Shown in pieces: positions 7,351 through 16,685 of a stretch of 64,000 nt of DNA (within the stretch, counting starts at the first letter, position 1; each line of letters begins with the position of its first letter). Location of the stretch: NCBI GenBank assembly GCA_900315585.1, contig OMZP01000028.1, forward strand, positions 1-64,000. The letters run 5' to 3'. The DNA is from an uncultured Eubacteriales bacterium (lineage in GTDB: Bacteria; Bacillota; Clostridia; Christensenellales; Aristaeellaceae). A program made the position numbers and the translations under genes. A model generated the notes under the pieces. The model ran no database searches and was not told the origin of the DNA. It saw only the letters and a list, made by a program, of their open reading frames with translations.

Positions 7351-9018
7351 CCTGTTGATGATCTTCTCCACATCCGCGGCCAGCTTCGCCTCCTCGGCCT
7401 CGGCCTTTTCGCGGTCGGGGGCGGTGACGGAGGCGTAGAGCTTCAGCTTCGGCTCGGTGCCGGAGGGCCGCACCACCACGGACGCGCCGTCCAGCAGGAA
7501 TTTCAGCACGTCGCTCTTGGGCAGGCCGTCCAACCCCGGCGCGTAGTCCAGGCGCTTCACCAGCTTGCGCCCGCCCAGGCTGTCGATATCGCCCCGCAGG
7601 GCCTGCATGATGGCCTGCATCCTCTTGAAGCCCGCCGAGCCCTCGAACTGATAGCTGTGCAGCGTGTTCAGGCAGTAGCCGAACTCGGCGTACAGCTGCT
7701 TCAGGCGCTCCATCAGGCCGATGCCCTGCTTCTTATACCAGGCGAACATCTCGCAGATCAGGAAGGAGGCGTCCACCGCGTCCTTGTCGCGCACATAGGT
7801 GCCGCTCAGGTAGCCGTAGCTCTCCTCAAAGCCGAAAATGTAGCGGTCCGGGCGGCCCTGGGCCTCCAGGCGGCCGATGGTCTCGCCGATGTACTTGAAC
7901 CCGGTGAGCACGTTCACGACCTCCACGCCGTACTTGGCGGCGATGCGGTCCACCATGTCGGTGGTGACGATGGTCTTGACCATCACGGGTCGGTCGGGCA
8001 TCGTGCCCAGAGCCACGCGCCGCTGACAGATGTAGTCCAGCAGCAGCATGCCCGTCTCGTTGCCGGAGAGCAGGGTGTAGTCGTCGCCGTCCTTCACGGC
8101 GATGCCGCAGCGGTCGCAGTCCGGGTCCGTGGCCAGCAGCAGATCCGCGTTCAGGCGGCGGGCGTAGTCCAGGCCCAGCTGCATGGCCTCGCGGATCTCC
8201 GGGTTCGGGAAGGGGCAGGTCGGGAAATGGCCGTCGGGCTGCTCCTGCTCCCTGACCACGGTGACGTTGGCGTAGCCGCTCTCCGTCAGCGCCCGCAGCA
8301 CCGGCCTGAGGCCCGTGCCGTTCAGCGGGGAATAGACGATGGCGGCGGACTTATCCACGTCCTCGCCGCCCAGCAGCGACTGCTTCTTGACCTCCTCGGT
8401 GAAGGCGGTGTACACGTCCTCGCCGATGTATGAGATCATGCCGGATTTGAGGCCCGCGTCAAAGTCCATCGCCTTCGGATCGTCGAACACGTCCAGCCGG
8501 TTGATGGCGTTCAGGATCGCCTCGGCGGCCTCGGTGGTGATCTGGCAGCCGTCCGGGCCGTAGACCTTGTAGCCGTTGTACTTGGCGGGGTTGTGGGAGG
8601 CCGTCACCATCACGCCCGCGGCGCAGTCCAGCGCCCGCACGGCATAGGACAGGCAGGGCGTGGGCATCAGCCGGGGCCAGATCAGGGCGCGGATACCGTT
8701 GGCGGCGAACACGGAGCTGGCCACCTTCGCGAAGGTATCCGACAGAATGCGGGAATCGTAGCTGACGGCGATGCGCCGCGCCGCCTCGGGGAAGTGGGCG
8801 TTCACGTAGTCCGCCAGGCCCTGGGAGGCCTTGGCCACGGTGTGCAGGTTCATGCGGTTCGTGCCCGCGCCCAGCACCCCGCGCAGGCCACCGGTGCCGA
8901 AGGCCAGGTCGCGATAAAAGGCGTCCTCCATGGCCGCGGCGTCCATGCCTTTGAGCTCCGATTGCAGGGAGGCGTCCGCCTTTTCCAGCCAGCGCCGATA
9001 GGTTGTTTCAATGCTCAT
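7345..9018 (-). CDS. Phosphohexomutase (phosphoglucomutase/phosphomannomutase)
   Basis: Interconverts hexose 1- and 6-phosphates. The 557-residue protein is of the PgcA/PGM2-like size class. GTGGLRG is near 41, the phosphoserine loop TASHNP has Ser141, the metal loop is DPDCDR near 290, the sugar-recognition loop is GFEESYG, and the phosphate-binding loop RPSGTEPKLK is near the C-terminus. It lies 14 bases after the acetylesterase gene at the end of the mannan operon. There it would turn the mannose 1-phosphate from the GH130 enzyme into mannose 6-phosphate (inference; glucose 1-phosphate is also likely). AAGGAG precedes the ATG. Confidence 0.93.
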   Translation of the reverse strand: MSIETTYRRWLEKADASLQSELKGMDAAAMEDAFYRDLAFGTGGLRGVLGAGTNRMNLHTVAKASQGLADYVNAHFPEAARRIAVSYDSRILSDTFAKVASSVFAANGIRALIWPRLMPTPCLSYAVRALDCAAGVMVTASHNPAKYNGYKVYGPDGCQITTEAAEAILNAINRLDVFDDPKAMDFDAGLKSGMISYIGEDVYTAFTEEVKKQSLLGGEDVDKSAAIVYSPLNGTGLRPVLRALTESGYANVTVVREQEQPDGHFPTCPFPNPEIREAMQLGLDYARRLNADLLLATDPDCDRCGIAVKDGDDYTLLSGNETGMLLLDYICQRRVALGTMPDRPVMVKTIVTTDMVDRIAAKYGVEVVNVLTGFKYIGETIGRLEAQGRPDRYIFGFEESYGYLSGTYVRDKDAVDASFLICEMFAWYKKQGIGLMERLKQLYAEFGYCLNTLHSYQFEGSAGFKRMQAIMQALRGDIDSLGGRKLVKRLDYAPGLDGLPKSDVLKFLLDGASVVVRPSGTEPKLKLYASVTAPDREKAEAEEAKLAADVEKIINRE

Positions 9019-9032
9019 GTCGTTCGTGCTCC

Positions 9033-10487
9033 TTACAGATTAATTTCAAAGGGGAAGGCGGGCAGCCCGTTCTCAGCAAACAGGCACGCCGCCGGATCGT
9101 TTTCCCAGGCGTAGCGGATCGCCGCGGGGGCCGCGGCTTCGAGGACCAGCGCGCCGTCCGCCACGCGGGCAGTTGCCGTCTCACCGTTCACCTTCAGGCT
9201 GCGCAGATCGCCGCGAAGCGCCGCCAGCGGCTTGTCGAACCGCAGCACGAGCTCCCCGTCCTTCGCCTCGGCCCCGACGAGCCGGGGCGCTTCCGCATCC
9301 AGGGGCAGGCCGTGGAGGTGCTGAAGCGCCAGGTTGGCCATGCGCTTCCCCACCTGCCGCTTGTCGAAGGGATGCAGGTCCGTGGAGTCTCCGCAGTCCA
9401 GCAGGCACGCCACGGCGCAGCCGTTCACCCGCTCGCTCACCCGCCTCTGGATGTCCCGGATCGCGGCCCAATCCTCGGCGGCGGGGTCCGAGGCGTAGTT
9501 CGGCAGCTGGGCCGTCACCACGAACAGACCGTCGTTCTCAAAGGCCCTGCGCCAGTCCCCGATCAGCGCCGTGAACAGCGCCTCGTAGGCCCGGGCCTTG
9601 CCGGAATCGCTCTCGCCCTGGTACCAGAGCAGCCCCCGCGCGCCGTAGGGCGCGACGCGGCCCGTCATCGTGCGGAACAGATTGCCGGGGCGGCGCAGCA
9701 TGTGGGGTCCGGAAGGCGGCGGCCAGGGGAAGTCTCCCACCTTCGCCGAGATGTCCGCATTGCGAATGTCCGGCATCTCGCGCCGCAGGGTCTCCGCGCC
9801 CTCGACCCACTTCTCCACCCGGGCCTGATAGTCCGCGGCGGCCTTCGCGTAATCCGCCTCGGTGATGCCCTCGATGGACTTTTCAAACTCCGCCAGCGCC
9901 GCCCTTCCCTCCGGGAGGGAGGACAGCGTGGCATGGCTGATCCAGTTGGAGATCTCCGTGCCGCCCACGCAGCAGATGAGCATGCCCACCGGCACGCCCA
10001 GCGCCTCGCGCAGGCGCTTGCCGGCGTAGTAGGCCACGGCGCTCACGTCGGCGCAGGTGCCGGGAGACAGCGCCTTCCAGCGGGTCTCGCGCTCCCGCGC
10101 CAGCATGGCGTCGTCCACCTCGGCCTCCTGGTTGACGGTGTAGAACCGCAGGCCGTCGTCCTCGGCGGTCGCCGCCTCCGCCGCGCCGCCGATGTTCTCA
10201 TGGAGGCGGAACTCCATGTTGGACTGCCCGCCGCAGAGCCAGACCTCCCCCACCATCACGTCGGTGAAGGCCGCCGTCTCCTCGCCGCAGGTCAGCGTCA
10301 GGGTGTAGGGCCCGCCCGCGGGCATGGGCGGGAATTCCAGGTGGAACCGCCCGCCCACGCTCCGGGCCTCCGCGCGCACCACGTCCAGCGTGGCGGTGAC
10401 GGTGCCGTCCGCCTCGCCGAACACGGCGACGGGCCGCTCCCGCTGCAAGACCATGTGATCGGAAAATACCGCCGCAGCTTTCAGCAT
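9033..10487 (-). CDS. Sialate-O-acetylesterase-like carbohydrate esterase
   Basis: A 484-residue SGNH-type esterase, probably cytoplasmic (no signal peptide), removing O-acetyl groups from sugars. An N-terminal beta domain (LQRERPVAVFGEADG) is followed by CGGQSNME with the catalytic Ser89, GGTEISNW, the WYQGESD block and DLHPFDKRQVGKRMA carrying the catalytic Asp-x-His. Relatives deacetylate sialic acid or xylan and mannan oligosaccharides. Its position in the locus favours acetylated manno-oligosaccharides. Its ribosome-binding site AAAGGACAGG is part of a 23-bp copy of the end of the GH130 gene, separated from that gene by a repeat insertion. Confidence 0.85.
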   Translation of the reverse strand: MLKAAAVFSDHMVLQRERPVAVFGEADGTVTATLDVVRAEARSVGGRFHLEFPPMPAGGPYTLTLTCGEETAAFTDVMVGEVWLCGGQSNMEFRLHENIGGAAEAATAEDDGLRFYTVNQEAEVDDAMLARERETRWKALSPGTCADVSAVAYYAGKRLREALGVPVGMLICCVGGTEISNWISHATLSSLPEGRAALAEFEKSIEGITEADYAKAAADYQARVEKWVEGAETLRREMPDIRNADISAKVGDFPWPPPSGPHMLRRPGNLFRTMTGRVAPYGARGLLWYQGESDSGKARAYEALFTALIGDWRRAFENDGLFVVTAQLPNYASDPAAEDWAAIRDIQRRVSERVNGCAVACLLDCGDSTDLHPFDKRQVGKRMANLALQHLHGLPLDAEAPRLVGAEAKDGELVLRFDKPLAALRGDLRSLKVNGETATARVADGALVLEAAAPAAIRYAWENDPAACLFAENGLPAFPFEINL

Positions 10488-10490
10488 CTC

Positions 10491-10706
10491 AATCCTGTCC
10501 TTTCAGATAGTCCCGTGCCATCAGACAACAAAGCGGTGAAGATCCTTCGCTCCGCTCAGGATGACAACCGCCGCGTTCAGGATGACAACCACCGCGTTCA
10601 GGATGACAACCACCGTGTTCAGGATGACATGCGTTTCCCACAGGTGTCATTCTGAGCGACAGCGAAGAATCTTTTTCGGGCTTAATCCTGTCCTTTCAGA
10701 TAGTCC
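10491..10706. repeat. Repeat insertion flanked by a 23-bp direct duplication
   Basis: The 23 bases at 10491-10513 are repeated exactly at 10684-10706, where they encode the last residues and stop of the GH130 protein. Between them are about 170 bases of family B repeat, including four copies of CAGGATGACAAC at an exact 21-bp period (10557, 10578, 10599, 10620). The block ends with an outward TGTCATTCTGAGC arm. It separates two operon genes that would otherwise almost touch. Confidence 0.85.
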
Positions 10707-11851
10707 AGGTTCTTCCGGATGAACGCCACCCGCTGCTTCACGCAGTCCGGGCTGCGCAGGGGATCGGCGGGGGTGTTGAACACGTAGTCCGTCAGCCGGT
10801 CCAGGTCGGTGGTGGCCACGTGCATCCGGGTGTCGCTGGAGGCGTAGTAGATGTAGACCTTGCCGTCGGGCGCAGCGATGGCGCCGTTGGTGAACACCAC
10901 GTTGCTCACGTCGCCCACCCGCTCGCCGCCATAGGGGGCGATCAGGAAGCCGCCGGGCTCGGCGATCACCCTGGACGGGTCGTCCAGCGCCGTGGCGAAG
11001 GCGTAGATCACGTACCGAAGGCCCGCCGCGGTGTTCCGCACGCCGTGGGCGATGTGAATCCAGCCCTTATCCGTCTTGATGGGCGTCGCGCCCGCGCCGT
11101 TCTTGGCCTCGGTGATGGTGTGGTACCGGCGCACGGAGGTCATCTTCTCCTCGTCGATCACGGCGTGGGTGATGTCCGCGCACAGGCCGAAGCCGATGCC
11201 GCCGCCGGAGCCGGTCTCGATGAAGTCGTCCATGGGCCGGGTGTAGAAGGCGTACTTGCCGTCCACAAACTCCGGATGGAGGCAGACGTTGCGCTGCTGG
11301 GGGCTGCGCAGCGTGACCAGGTTGGGCAGGCGCTCCCAGCTTTTCAAATCCTTCGTGCGCACAATGCCCGCCGCCGCCACCGCCGCGGACAGGTCATTGG
11401 CGCTCGTGTCCTTGCTCTCGGAGCAGAACACGCCGTAGATCCAGCCGTCCTCGTGCCGGGTCAGGCGCATGTCGTAGACGTTGGTCTCCTCCGGGCAGGT
11501 GTCCGGCAGCTGGATCGGCTCGTCCCAGAAGCGGAAGCCGTCCACGCCCGTGTCGGACTGGGCCACGGCGAAGAAGCTCTTGCGATCCATGCCCTCCACC
11601 CGGGCCACCAGCGTAAACTTGCCGTCCAGGAGAATCGCGCCGCTGTTCATCACGGCGTTCACGCCCAGGCGCTGCATCATGTGGGGATTGGTCGCGGGAT
11701 TCGGATCGAACATCCAGAAGGGCGGGATGTGGTCGCGGGTGAGCACCGGATCCGTCCAACGCTCGTAGATGCCGTTGTAGCGGCGCTCGTCCACGGTATT
11801 CTTCCTGGCGATCAGCGCCTCGTAGCGCGCGTTCAGCTCCTGATAGGTCAT
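10682..11851 (-). CDS. GH130 phosphorylase (mannosylglucose phosphorylase-like)
   Basis: A cytoplasmic phosphorylase that, by family, splits beta-mannosyl linkages with phosphate. Subfamily 1 members turn 4-O-beta-mannosyl-glucose into mannose 1-phosphate and glucose. The 389-residue protein shows [24 protein letters not shown], and NVYDMRL with the likely catalytic Asp127, then [16 protein letters not shown] and [13 protein letters not shown]. The neighbouring epimerase makes exactly that substrate, which supports the subfamily 1 reading. The chosen ATG has GGGGGTAG upstream. Another ATG six codons earlier overlaps the preceding stop but lacks a ribosome-binding site. Confidence 0.9.
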   Translation of the reverse strand: MTYQELNARYEALIARKNTVDERRYNGIYERWTDPVLTRDHIPPFWMFDPNPATNPHMMQRLGVNAVMNSGAILLDGKFTLVARVEGMDRKSFFAVAQSDTGVDGFRFWDEPIQLPDTCPEETNVYDMRLTRHEDGWIYGVFCSESKDTSANDLSAAVAAAGIVRTKDLKSWERLPNLVTLRSPQQRNVCLHPEFVDGKYAFYTRPMDDFIETGSGGGIGFGLCADITHAVIDEEKMTSVRRYHTITEAKNGAGATPIKTDKGWIHIAHGVRNTAAGLRYVIYAFATALDDPSRVIAEPGGFLIAPYGGERVGDVSNVVFTNGAIAAPDGKVYIYYASSDTRMHVATTDLDRLTDYVFNTPADPLRSPDCVKQRVAFIRKNLDYLKGQD

Positions 11852-11865
11852 GATTTCTACCCCCG

Positions 11866-12891
11866 TCATTTCATCATCTGTCGAAGGGCTTCGGCGATTT
11901 GCGCCGCGGCCCGCTGGTGGGCGCGCCGGCCGGGATGGCAGCGGCTGCCCGGTTCTTCCGCGTTGTCCAGCGCCAGGTATGCAAGGTTCCCGTCGTCCCC
12001 GGCCACCCGCCGGGCCACCGCCCGCTTCAGGGGCTCGGCCACCGCGTCGCCGCACAGGCCGTAGGCCCAGAGGATCGCCGCGTCCGGGTTGTGGGCGCGC
12101 ACCAGCGCAAGCAGCTTCGCCGCGCTTTCCTCCAGCGCCGCCCGGCCCGCCGCTTTGTCGCCGCCCAGCTTCTCCAGGCCGCTTCCGTCGTTGGTGCCCA
12201 GGTTGATCACCACCGCGTCCGCCTTGCGCTGGGCCGCGAAGTCATAGGGCATCCGCCCCGCCGGGGCCGTGCCGCAGAGCTGTTCGTAGATCGCGCCCAG
12301 GGTGTGCTCGGGGTTGGCGTCGTAGGAGAGGTACGCGCCCCAGCCGCCCAGGGCGACCACCCGCTTGTCGGCCTGCATCAACCCTGCCGTCAGGGTCGGG
12401 AAGGCGAACTCGTTGGAGATCCAGACCATCCGCCACTCCATGCCGTCCACGGGCCCCACGGTGCCCTCCCCCACGGTGAGGCTGTCGCCGATGAACTCGA
12501 TCAGCTTCTCCCGATGGGCCGCGGGCGCGGGCGCGCCGTCGGTGTAGAGGGCTTCCAGCAGGATGGGCGCGGTGTCGGAGTCGGTGGGCTGGGTGTCCCG
12601 GAGGATCTCGATGTCGTGGGCGACGCCCGCCTCCATGGCCCCCAGCAGGTCATAGCGGTGGGTGCCCGGCCTCAGCGGGAACCGGGCCACCGGCTCGCCG
12701 TCCGCCGCGACGCAGAGCCACGGGGTGTTGTCGTCGTCGGCCGCCGTCGCCTCGATCTCGGCGCGTCGGCCGTCCAGGCGCACCCGGACGCCGCTGCCGG
12801 ACCACCAGAGGGCACAGCCCGCCTCGTCCGGATTGAAGCGGCCCAGGCGTGTGAACGCCGCGCTCCGCACGTCATATCGCTTCATGTTCAT
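11866..12891 (-). CDS. SGNH/GDSL carbohydrate esterase (CE2-like)
   Basis: A 341-residue two-domain esterase. An N-terminal jelly-roll-like domain (about 1-125) is followed by an SGNH hydrolase domain with the block I motif [11 protein letters not shown] (Ser137), INLGTNDGS (block III) and [10 protein letters not shown] with the catalytic histidine. This layout matches acetyl esterases of family CE2, which remove acetyl groups from mannan and xylan. There is no signal peptide, so it probably acts on imported oligosaccharides. The ATG overlaps the GH36 stop by 4 bases, with GGTGG upstream. The family assignment within SGNH is an inference. Confidence 0.83.
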   Translation of the reverse strand: MNMKRYDVRSAAFTRLGRFNPDEAGCALWWSGSGVRVRLDGRRAEIEATAADDDNTPWLCVAADGEPVARFPLRPGTHRYDLLGAMEAGVAHDIEILRDTQPTDSDTAPILLEALYTDGAPAPAAHREKLIEFIGDSLTVGEGTVGPVDGMEWRMVWISNEFAFPTLTAGLMQADKRVVALGGWGAYLSYDANPEHTLGAIYEQLCGTAPAGRMPYDFAAQRKADAVVINLGTNDGSGLEKLGGDKAAGRAALEESAAKLLALVRAHNPDAAILWAYGLCGDAVAEPLKRAVARRVAGDDGNLAYLALDNAEEPGSRCHPGRRAHQRAAAQIAEALRQMMK

Positions 12892-15068
12892 GCTTCCACC
12901 GCCTCCAGCGTGTACAGCGCCGACCAGCCGTCGCCCGCGCCCAGGGAGGGCACCGGGCAGCACAGGCCGACCCGCATCAGCTCGTCGCCGCCGTAGACCT
13001 CGCCGGTCTCGACGATCCTGTATCGCCTGCCCTCGTCCAGCCCCCGCAGCCGGATCAGCTGGGGCAGCGCGTTGGGCAGGGCCCGATCCTGCACGTAGGT
13101 GAATATGGCCTTCGTCCTGTCCGGGCTGACGCTGATCCAGGCGGTGTCGTTGCCCTCAAAGGGCGAGCGCAGCCTGTGGAACGCGCCGTAGAGGCGAAGG
13201 TCCATGGTCTTTTCGGCGAAGGCCGTCTGGGTGCGCATGGCCTCCCGCTCCGCCTCCGTCAGGCTCCGGGGATCCAGCTCATAGCCGAAGCAGCCGCCCA
13301 GGGCCACGGCGAAGCGGGTCTGCATCGGGGTGACGCGGGCCGTCTGGTGGTTCGGCACGGCGCTGACGTGGCAGCCCATGGTGGACGGCGGGAACACCAC
13401 CGTGGTGCCGTACTGGATGCGGCAGCGGCACAGGGCGTCGGTGTCGTCGGAGCACCAGAACTGGGGCACGTAGTACAGCATGCCCGCGTCGAAGCGCCCG
13501 CCGCCGGAGGCGCAGCCCTCGAACAGCACGTCCGGGAAGTCCGCGGTCAGGCGGGCCGTCACGGCGTAGAGGCCCAGGATGTAGCGGTGGGCCGTCTCCT
13601 TCTGGCGGTTCGCGGGCAGGGCCGCGGAGCCGATGTTGGAGAAGTTGCGGTTCATGTCCCACTTGAGATAGGTCGCGCCGCTCTCCCGCAGGGTCTCGGC
13701 CACGCAGTCATAGACGAATTGCTGCACGTCCTCCCGGCCCAGGTCCAGCGTCAGCTGGTGGCGGGCGGTGATGGGCTCGCGGCCCGGAATGTGCAGCGCC
13801 CAGTCGGGATGGGCCCTGTAGAGCTCGCTCTGGGGAGAGACCATCTCCGGCTCCATCCAGATGCCGAAATCCAGCCCCAGCGCCCGCACCTTCTCCCCCA
13901 GCCGCTTCAGGCCGCCGGGCAGCTTGCGCTCGTCAGCGAACCAGTCGCCCAGGGAGGTGGAGTCGTCGTCCCGCTTGCCGAACCAGCCGTCGTCCATCAC
14001 GAACAGCTCCACCCCGGCGTCCGCGGCGGCCCGGGCGATGGACACGAGCTTGTCCTCGTCGAAGTCGAAGTAGGCAGCCTCCCAGCTGTTCAGCAGCACC
14101 GGCCGCTTTTTGCCCATCCAGCGCACGGGCAGCAGGTGCTTCTCCCACAGCTTGTGGAAGCCCAGGCTCATGCCGCCGATGCCCTCCCGGGAGTACACCA
14201 GCGCCGCCTCCGGGGTCTGGAAGCTTGCGCCGGGCTCCAGTCGCCAGGCGAAGTCCCGGTCGTTGATGCCCATGAGCAGCCGGGTGCCGCCGTTGCAGGT
14301 GGCCTCGGCCTGGGCGATGAAGTTGCCGGAGTAGATCAGCGCCGCGCCCAGCGCCTCGCCCGCGGCCTCGGTGGTCGCCTTCCGGGCCAGGGCCATGAAG
14401 GGAGAGACCTGGAGGCTGCTGGCGCCCCGCTGGGTGGACACGCCCTGGAAGCCCTGCACCAGCGGGCGGCGGCACACGCTGCGCTCCCGCGCCCAGCTGC
14501 CAGCGAGGGTGATCAGGTCCCAATCGGCGTCGGGCAGATCCAGGCACAGGCTCAGCGCCCGGGTCACGGTCAGCGGCGCGTCGCCCCCGTTCACCAGCTT
14601 CGCACTGCGCACGATGGCGGGACAGTCGTCGTAGACGGCATAGTCCAGATACACCTCGAGCCCCGTGTGCGCGTCCTTCATCGCCAGCCGCAGGGCCGCG
14701 CAGCCCTCGCCGCGGGTGGCGGGCAGGCCCTCCAGCGCCGGCTTTTCGCTCAGGATCTCCCCGGAAACCAGGCGCAGATCCACCGCGCAGCTGCCGTCCG
14801 GGCCCTCCACCGTCAGCGCGCCCTCCCGCATGTCGCCCAGGCCGAAGGAGGGATACTCCTGGGGCAGGCGCTCCAGGGCGCATTCCTGCACGGAAAAGCC
14901 CTCGGCGTTCACGCCCGCGCGGCGCATGAGGCTGGCGGGGTTGATGCGCTCCAGGCGCGCGCCCGCGTAGAGCTGGGCCAGCACGCCGCCGGGCAGCGCC
15001 TGAACCGCGTAGCTGATCCACCGGTTTCTCAGATGCCAGATATTGCCCTCGTGAAGAATCTCAGCCAT
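12888..15068 (-). CDS. Alpha-galactosidase, glycoside hydrolase family 36
   Basis: Cleaves alpha-galactosyl branches from oligosaccharides such as raffinose or galactomannan fragments. The 726-residue length is normal for GH36 group I enzymes. Visible are LLNSWEAAYFDFDEDK, MDDGWFGKRDDD, GIWMEPEMVS, the nucleophile motif YLKWDMNR (Asp471) and CSDDTDA (Asp541, acid/base), with CASGGGRFD between them. No signal peptide, so cytoplasmic. AAGGAGGACACATC precedes the ATG; 23 upstream in-frame codons come from a repeat. It sits between the epimerase and esterase genes and would strip galactose before phosphorolysis. Confidence 0.95.
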   Translation of the reverse strand: MAEILHEGNIWHLRNRWISYAVQALPGGVLAQLYAGARLERINPASLMRRAGVNAEGFSVQECALERLPQEYPSFGLGDMREGALTVEGPDGSCAVDLRLVSGEILSEKPALEGLPATRGEGCAALRLAMKDAHTGLEVYLDYAVYDDCPAIVRSAKLVNGGDAPLTVTRALSLCLDLPDADWDLITLAGSWARERSVCRRPLVQGFQGVSTQRGASSLQVSPFMALARKATTEAAGEALGAALIYSGNFIAQAEATCNGGTRLLMGINDRDFAWRLEPGASFQTPEAALVYSREGIGGMSLGFHKLWEKHLLPVRWMGKKRPVLLNSWEAAYFDFDEDKLVSIARAAADAGVELFVMDDGWFGKRDDDSTSLGDWFADERKLPGGLKRLGEKVRALGLDFGIWMEPEMVSPQSELYRAHPDWALHIPGREPITARHQLTLDLGREDVQQFVYDCVAETLRESGATYLKWDMNRNFSNIGSAALPANRQKETAHRYILGLYAVTARLTADFPDVLFEGCASGGGRFDAGMLYYVPQFWCSDDTDALCRCRIQYGTTVVFPPSTMGCHVSAVPNHQTARVTPMQTRFAVALGGCFGYELDPRSLTEAEREAMRTQTAFAEKTMDLRLYGAFHRLRSPFEGNDTAWISVSPDRTKAIFTYVQDRALPNALPQLIRLRGLDEGRRYRIVETGEVYGGDELMRVGLCCPVPSLGAGDGWSALYTLEAVEA

Positions 15069-15104
15069 GATGTGTCCTCCTTGGAAAACGCATTTAATAT
15101 ATCT

Positions 15105-15235
15105 CTTGTTTACAACCCCTCCGGCCCTTCGTGCCACCTCCCCTACACAGGGGAGGCTTCGAGCATATCAATGGCTCCCCTGTGTAAGGGGAGCTGTCCG
15201 CGCAGCGGGCTGAGGGTTTGTCATTCCCCGTCACA
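15105..15235. repeat. Palindromic repeat between epimerase and GH36 genes
   Basis: Family C element: AACCCCTCCGG at one end and a CTGAGGGTTTGT arm at the other, with internal facing copies of CCCCTACACAGGGGAGG and CCCCTGTGTAAGGGGAG. Related copies lie near 19.5, 34.44 and 37.2 kb. It starts at the stop codon of the epimerase gene. Confidence 0.75.
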
Positions 15236-16406
15236 CTTCGATATCCGGATTCCGGCGGATGATCTCGAAGGTCATGCGCCCGTTGTGGTAGGGGCACTTC
15301 CAGGGGTCGACGATGGGCAGCGGCATGGGCGTGCCGTCCGGCTCCAGGTAGGCGTACCACTCGGAGCCCGGGCGCGGGTCGATCATCTCATTCCGGATGA
15401 AGTGCCACTGGGAAACGACGGCGTCCCGGTACCGGGCCTCGCCGGTGCGCTCAAAGGCGTTCAGGTAGCCCAGCAGCGCCTCGGCCTGAATCCACCAGAC
15501 CCGCTTGCCGTCGGCCACGCCCCGCTCGCACTCGTTCATGAAGCCCCGCTCCGTCAGGGCCTCGCCATAGGTCTCATCGGCCATGGCCATCAGGATCGGG
15601 CGGATGCGCGCCGTGAGGGCCTCGTCCGAAAGCGCGTCCAGGGTCTTGTCCGCCAGCCAGCTGGTCTCGATGTCGTGGCCGTAGCTGTACAGGTCGATCA
15701 GGGTATTGTAGTCCAGGTCGAAGAACACCTCCTGGCGGCGCTTGACCGGGTTCCAGATGTGCTTCTCCAGGATGTCCAGGATCTCCACCAGCTTCTCCCG
15801 CACCGCCGGGATGGGCTCGGCCGTATACAGCCCGGTGTAGCCCTCCATCACGTGCAGCAGCGTGTTCATCGTGCGGGAGGCCATCACGCCGTTCTCGCTC
15901 AGCTTCTCGTTGCTCTCCGGCTGCCAGTCGGCGGTGAAGGCCTCCAGGTAGCCGTTCGCATCCCGGCAGCGGCCCTCCACCACGTCAAACAGCGCCTTTG
16001 CCCGCTCCAGCGCCTCCGTATCGCCGCTGGCGCGGTAGTAGGCGGAGAGGGCGTAGATGGCAAAGCCCTGGTTGTAGGTGTGCTTGGTGCCGTCGGCCAC
16101 GGCGCCGTCCGCGTGCAGCGCCCAGTAGACTCCGCCGTTCGCGTCGTCCGTCATGCGCTTGAGCATCGCGTAGGCGTGCCTGGCCTCGTCCAGCAGGCTT
16201 GCGTCCTTCAGGAGCAGGTAGGCCTCGGAGAAGAACCAGAGGATGCGGCTGTTGAGGATGCAGCCCTTGTCGGCGTCCGGGTGGCGGGTCAGGTCGAAGT
16301 CCACCAGGTCCACATAGCCGCCGTTCACGTCGTCCCGCAGGCCCTTCCAGAAGGGAATGATGTGCTCCACCAGTTCCCTGCGGGCCTCATCGATCAATCT
16401 GGCCAT
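15231..16406 (-). CDS. AGE-family epimerase, cellobiose 2-epimerase-like
   Basis: Converts beta-1,4-linked glucose or mannose disaccharides at the reducing-end C2; for mannobiose the product is mannosylglucose. The 391-residue alpha-barrel protein shows ILNSRILWFFS, MNTLLHVMEGYTGLY, SYGHDIETSWL and the C-terminal WKCPYHNGRM, all typical of cellobiose 2-epimerases rather than N-acylglucosamine epimerases. The start has GAAAGGAAG upstream and begins the minus-strand operon behind a TTGACA promoter. Pairing with GH130, GH36 and esterase genes points to mannan-oligosaccharide use. Confidence 0.9.
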   Translation of the reverse strand: MARLIDEARRELVEHIIPFWKGLRDDVNGGYVDLVDFDLTRHPDADKGCILNSRILWFFSEAYLLLKDASLLDEARHAYAMLKRMTDDANGGVYWALHADGAVADGTKHTYNQGFAIYALSAYYRASGDTEALERAKALFDVVEGRCRDANGYLEAFTADWQPESNEKLSENGVMASRTMNTLLHVMEGYTGLYTAEPIPAVREKLVEILDILEKHIWNPVKRRQEVFFDLDYNTLIDLYSYGHDIETSWLADKTLDALSDEALTARIRPILMAMADETYGEALTERGFMNECERGVADGKRVWWIQAEALLGYLNAFERTGEARYRDAVVSQWHFIRNEMIDPRPGSEWYAYLEPDGTPMPLPIVDPWKCPYHNGRMTFEIIRRNPDIEV

Positions 16407-16428
16407 GAAAACTTCCTTTCGTTCCGTG

Positions 16429-16457
16429 GATATATATAGTCGTAAGGATTCTGTCAA
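16429..16457 (-). promoter_or_regulatory. Promoter of the epimerase-GH36-esterase-GH130 operon
   Basis: Minus strand TTGACA (16452-16457), 17-base spacer, TATATC, about 22 bases before the start codon. It faces the AraC gene across a 280-base divergent spacer, so one regulator may control both sides. Confidence 0.7.
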
Positions 16458-16586
16458 CCACTTTATTCTATCGCAACCAGGGCCATCAATCAAGGGATTT
16501 GGGAACATTTTCAGCCATGTTGTGGAAATTTTACGCCGTGAAGCTGACCGTCCCCGGGCGAAGCAGGTCCATAACGTGTCAAAATA

Positions 16587-16661
16587 GGGACAAAATTTGC
16601 CTTTTTCGCCCATTTTGCTTCCCTTATCGAGGACAATAGGCTATAATATAAGGGACAATAG
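16587..16661 (+). promoter_or_regulatory. AraC gene promoter region with repeated GGACAA boxes
   Basis: GGGACAAAAT (16587), GGACAATAGG (16631) and GGGACAATAG (16652) lie around a TATAAT at 16642-16647 that has no good -35. A fourth copy, CGGACAAATTTA, lies just after the gene at 17508. The boxes could be binding sites of the regulator; this is inferred from spacing only. Confidence 0.45.
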
Positions 16662-16685
16662 TTGCCGTTTGTGGAGGTGAGACTG

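Noticed and set aside
10554..10632. CRISPR array or coding repeat protein
   Set aside because: The 21-bp units are adjacent with no spacers, and the translated frame has no start signal or similarity.
13176..16439. Very long plus-strand frame opposite the GH36 and epimerase genes
   Set aside because: It crosses two well-supported minus-strand genes and an intergenic repeat, has no ribosome-binding site or recognisable domain, and its composition is that of a reverse-complement shadow.
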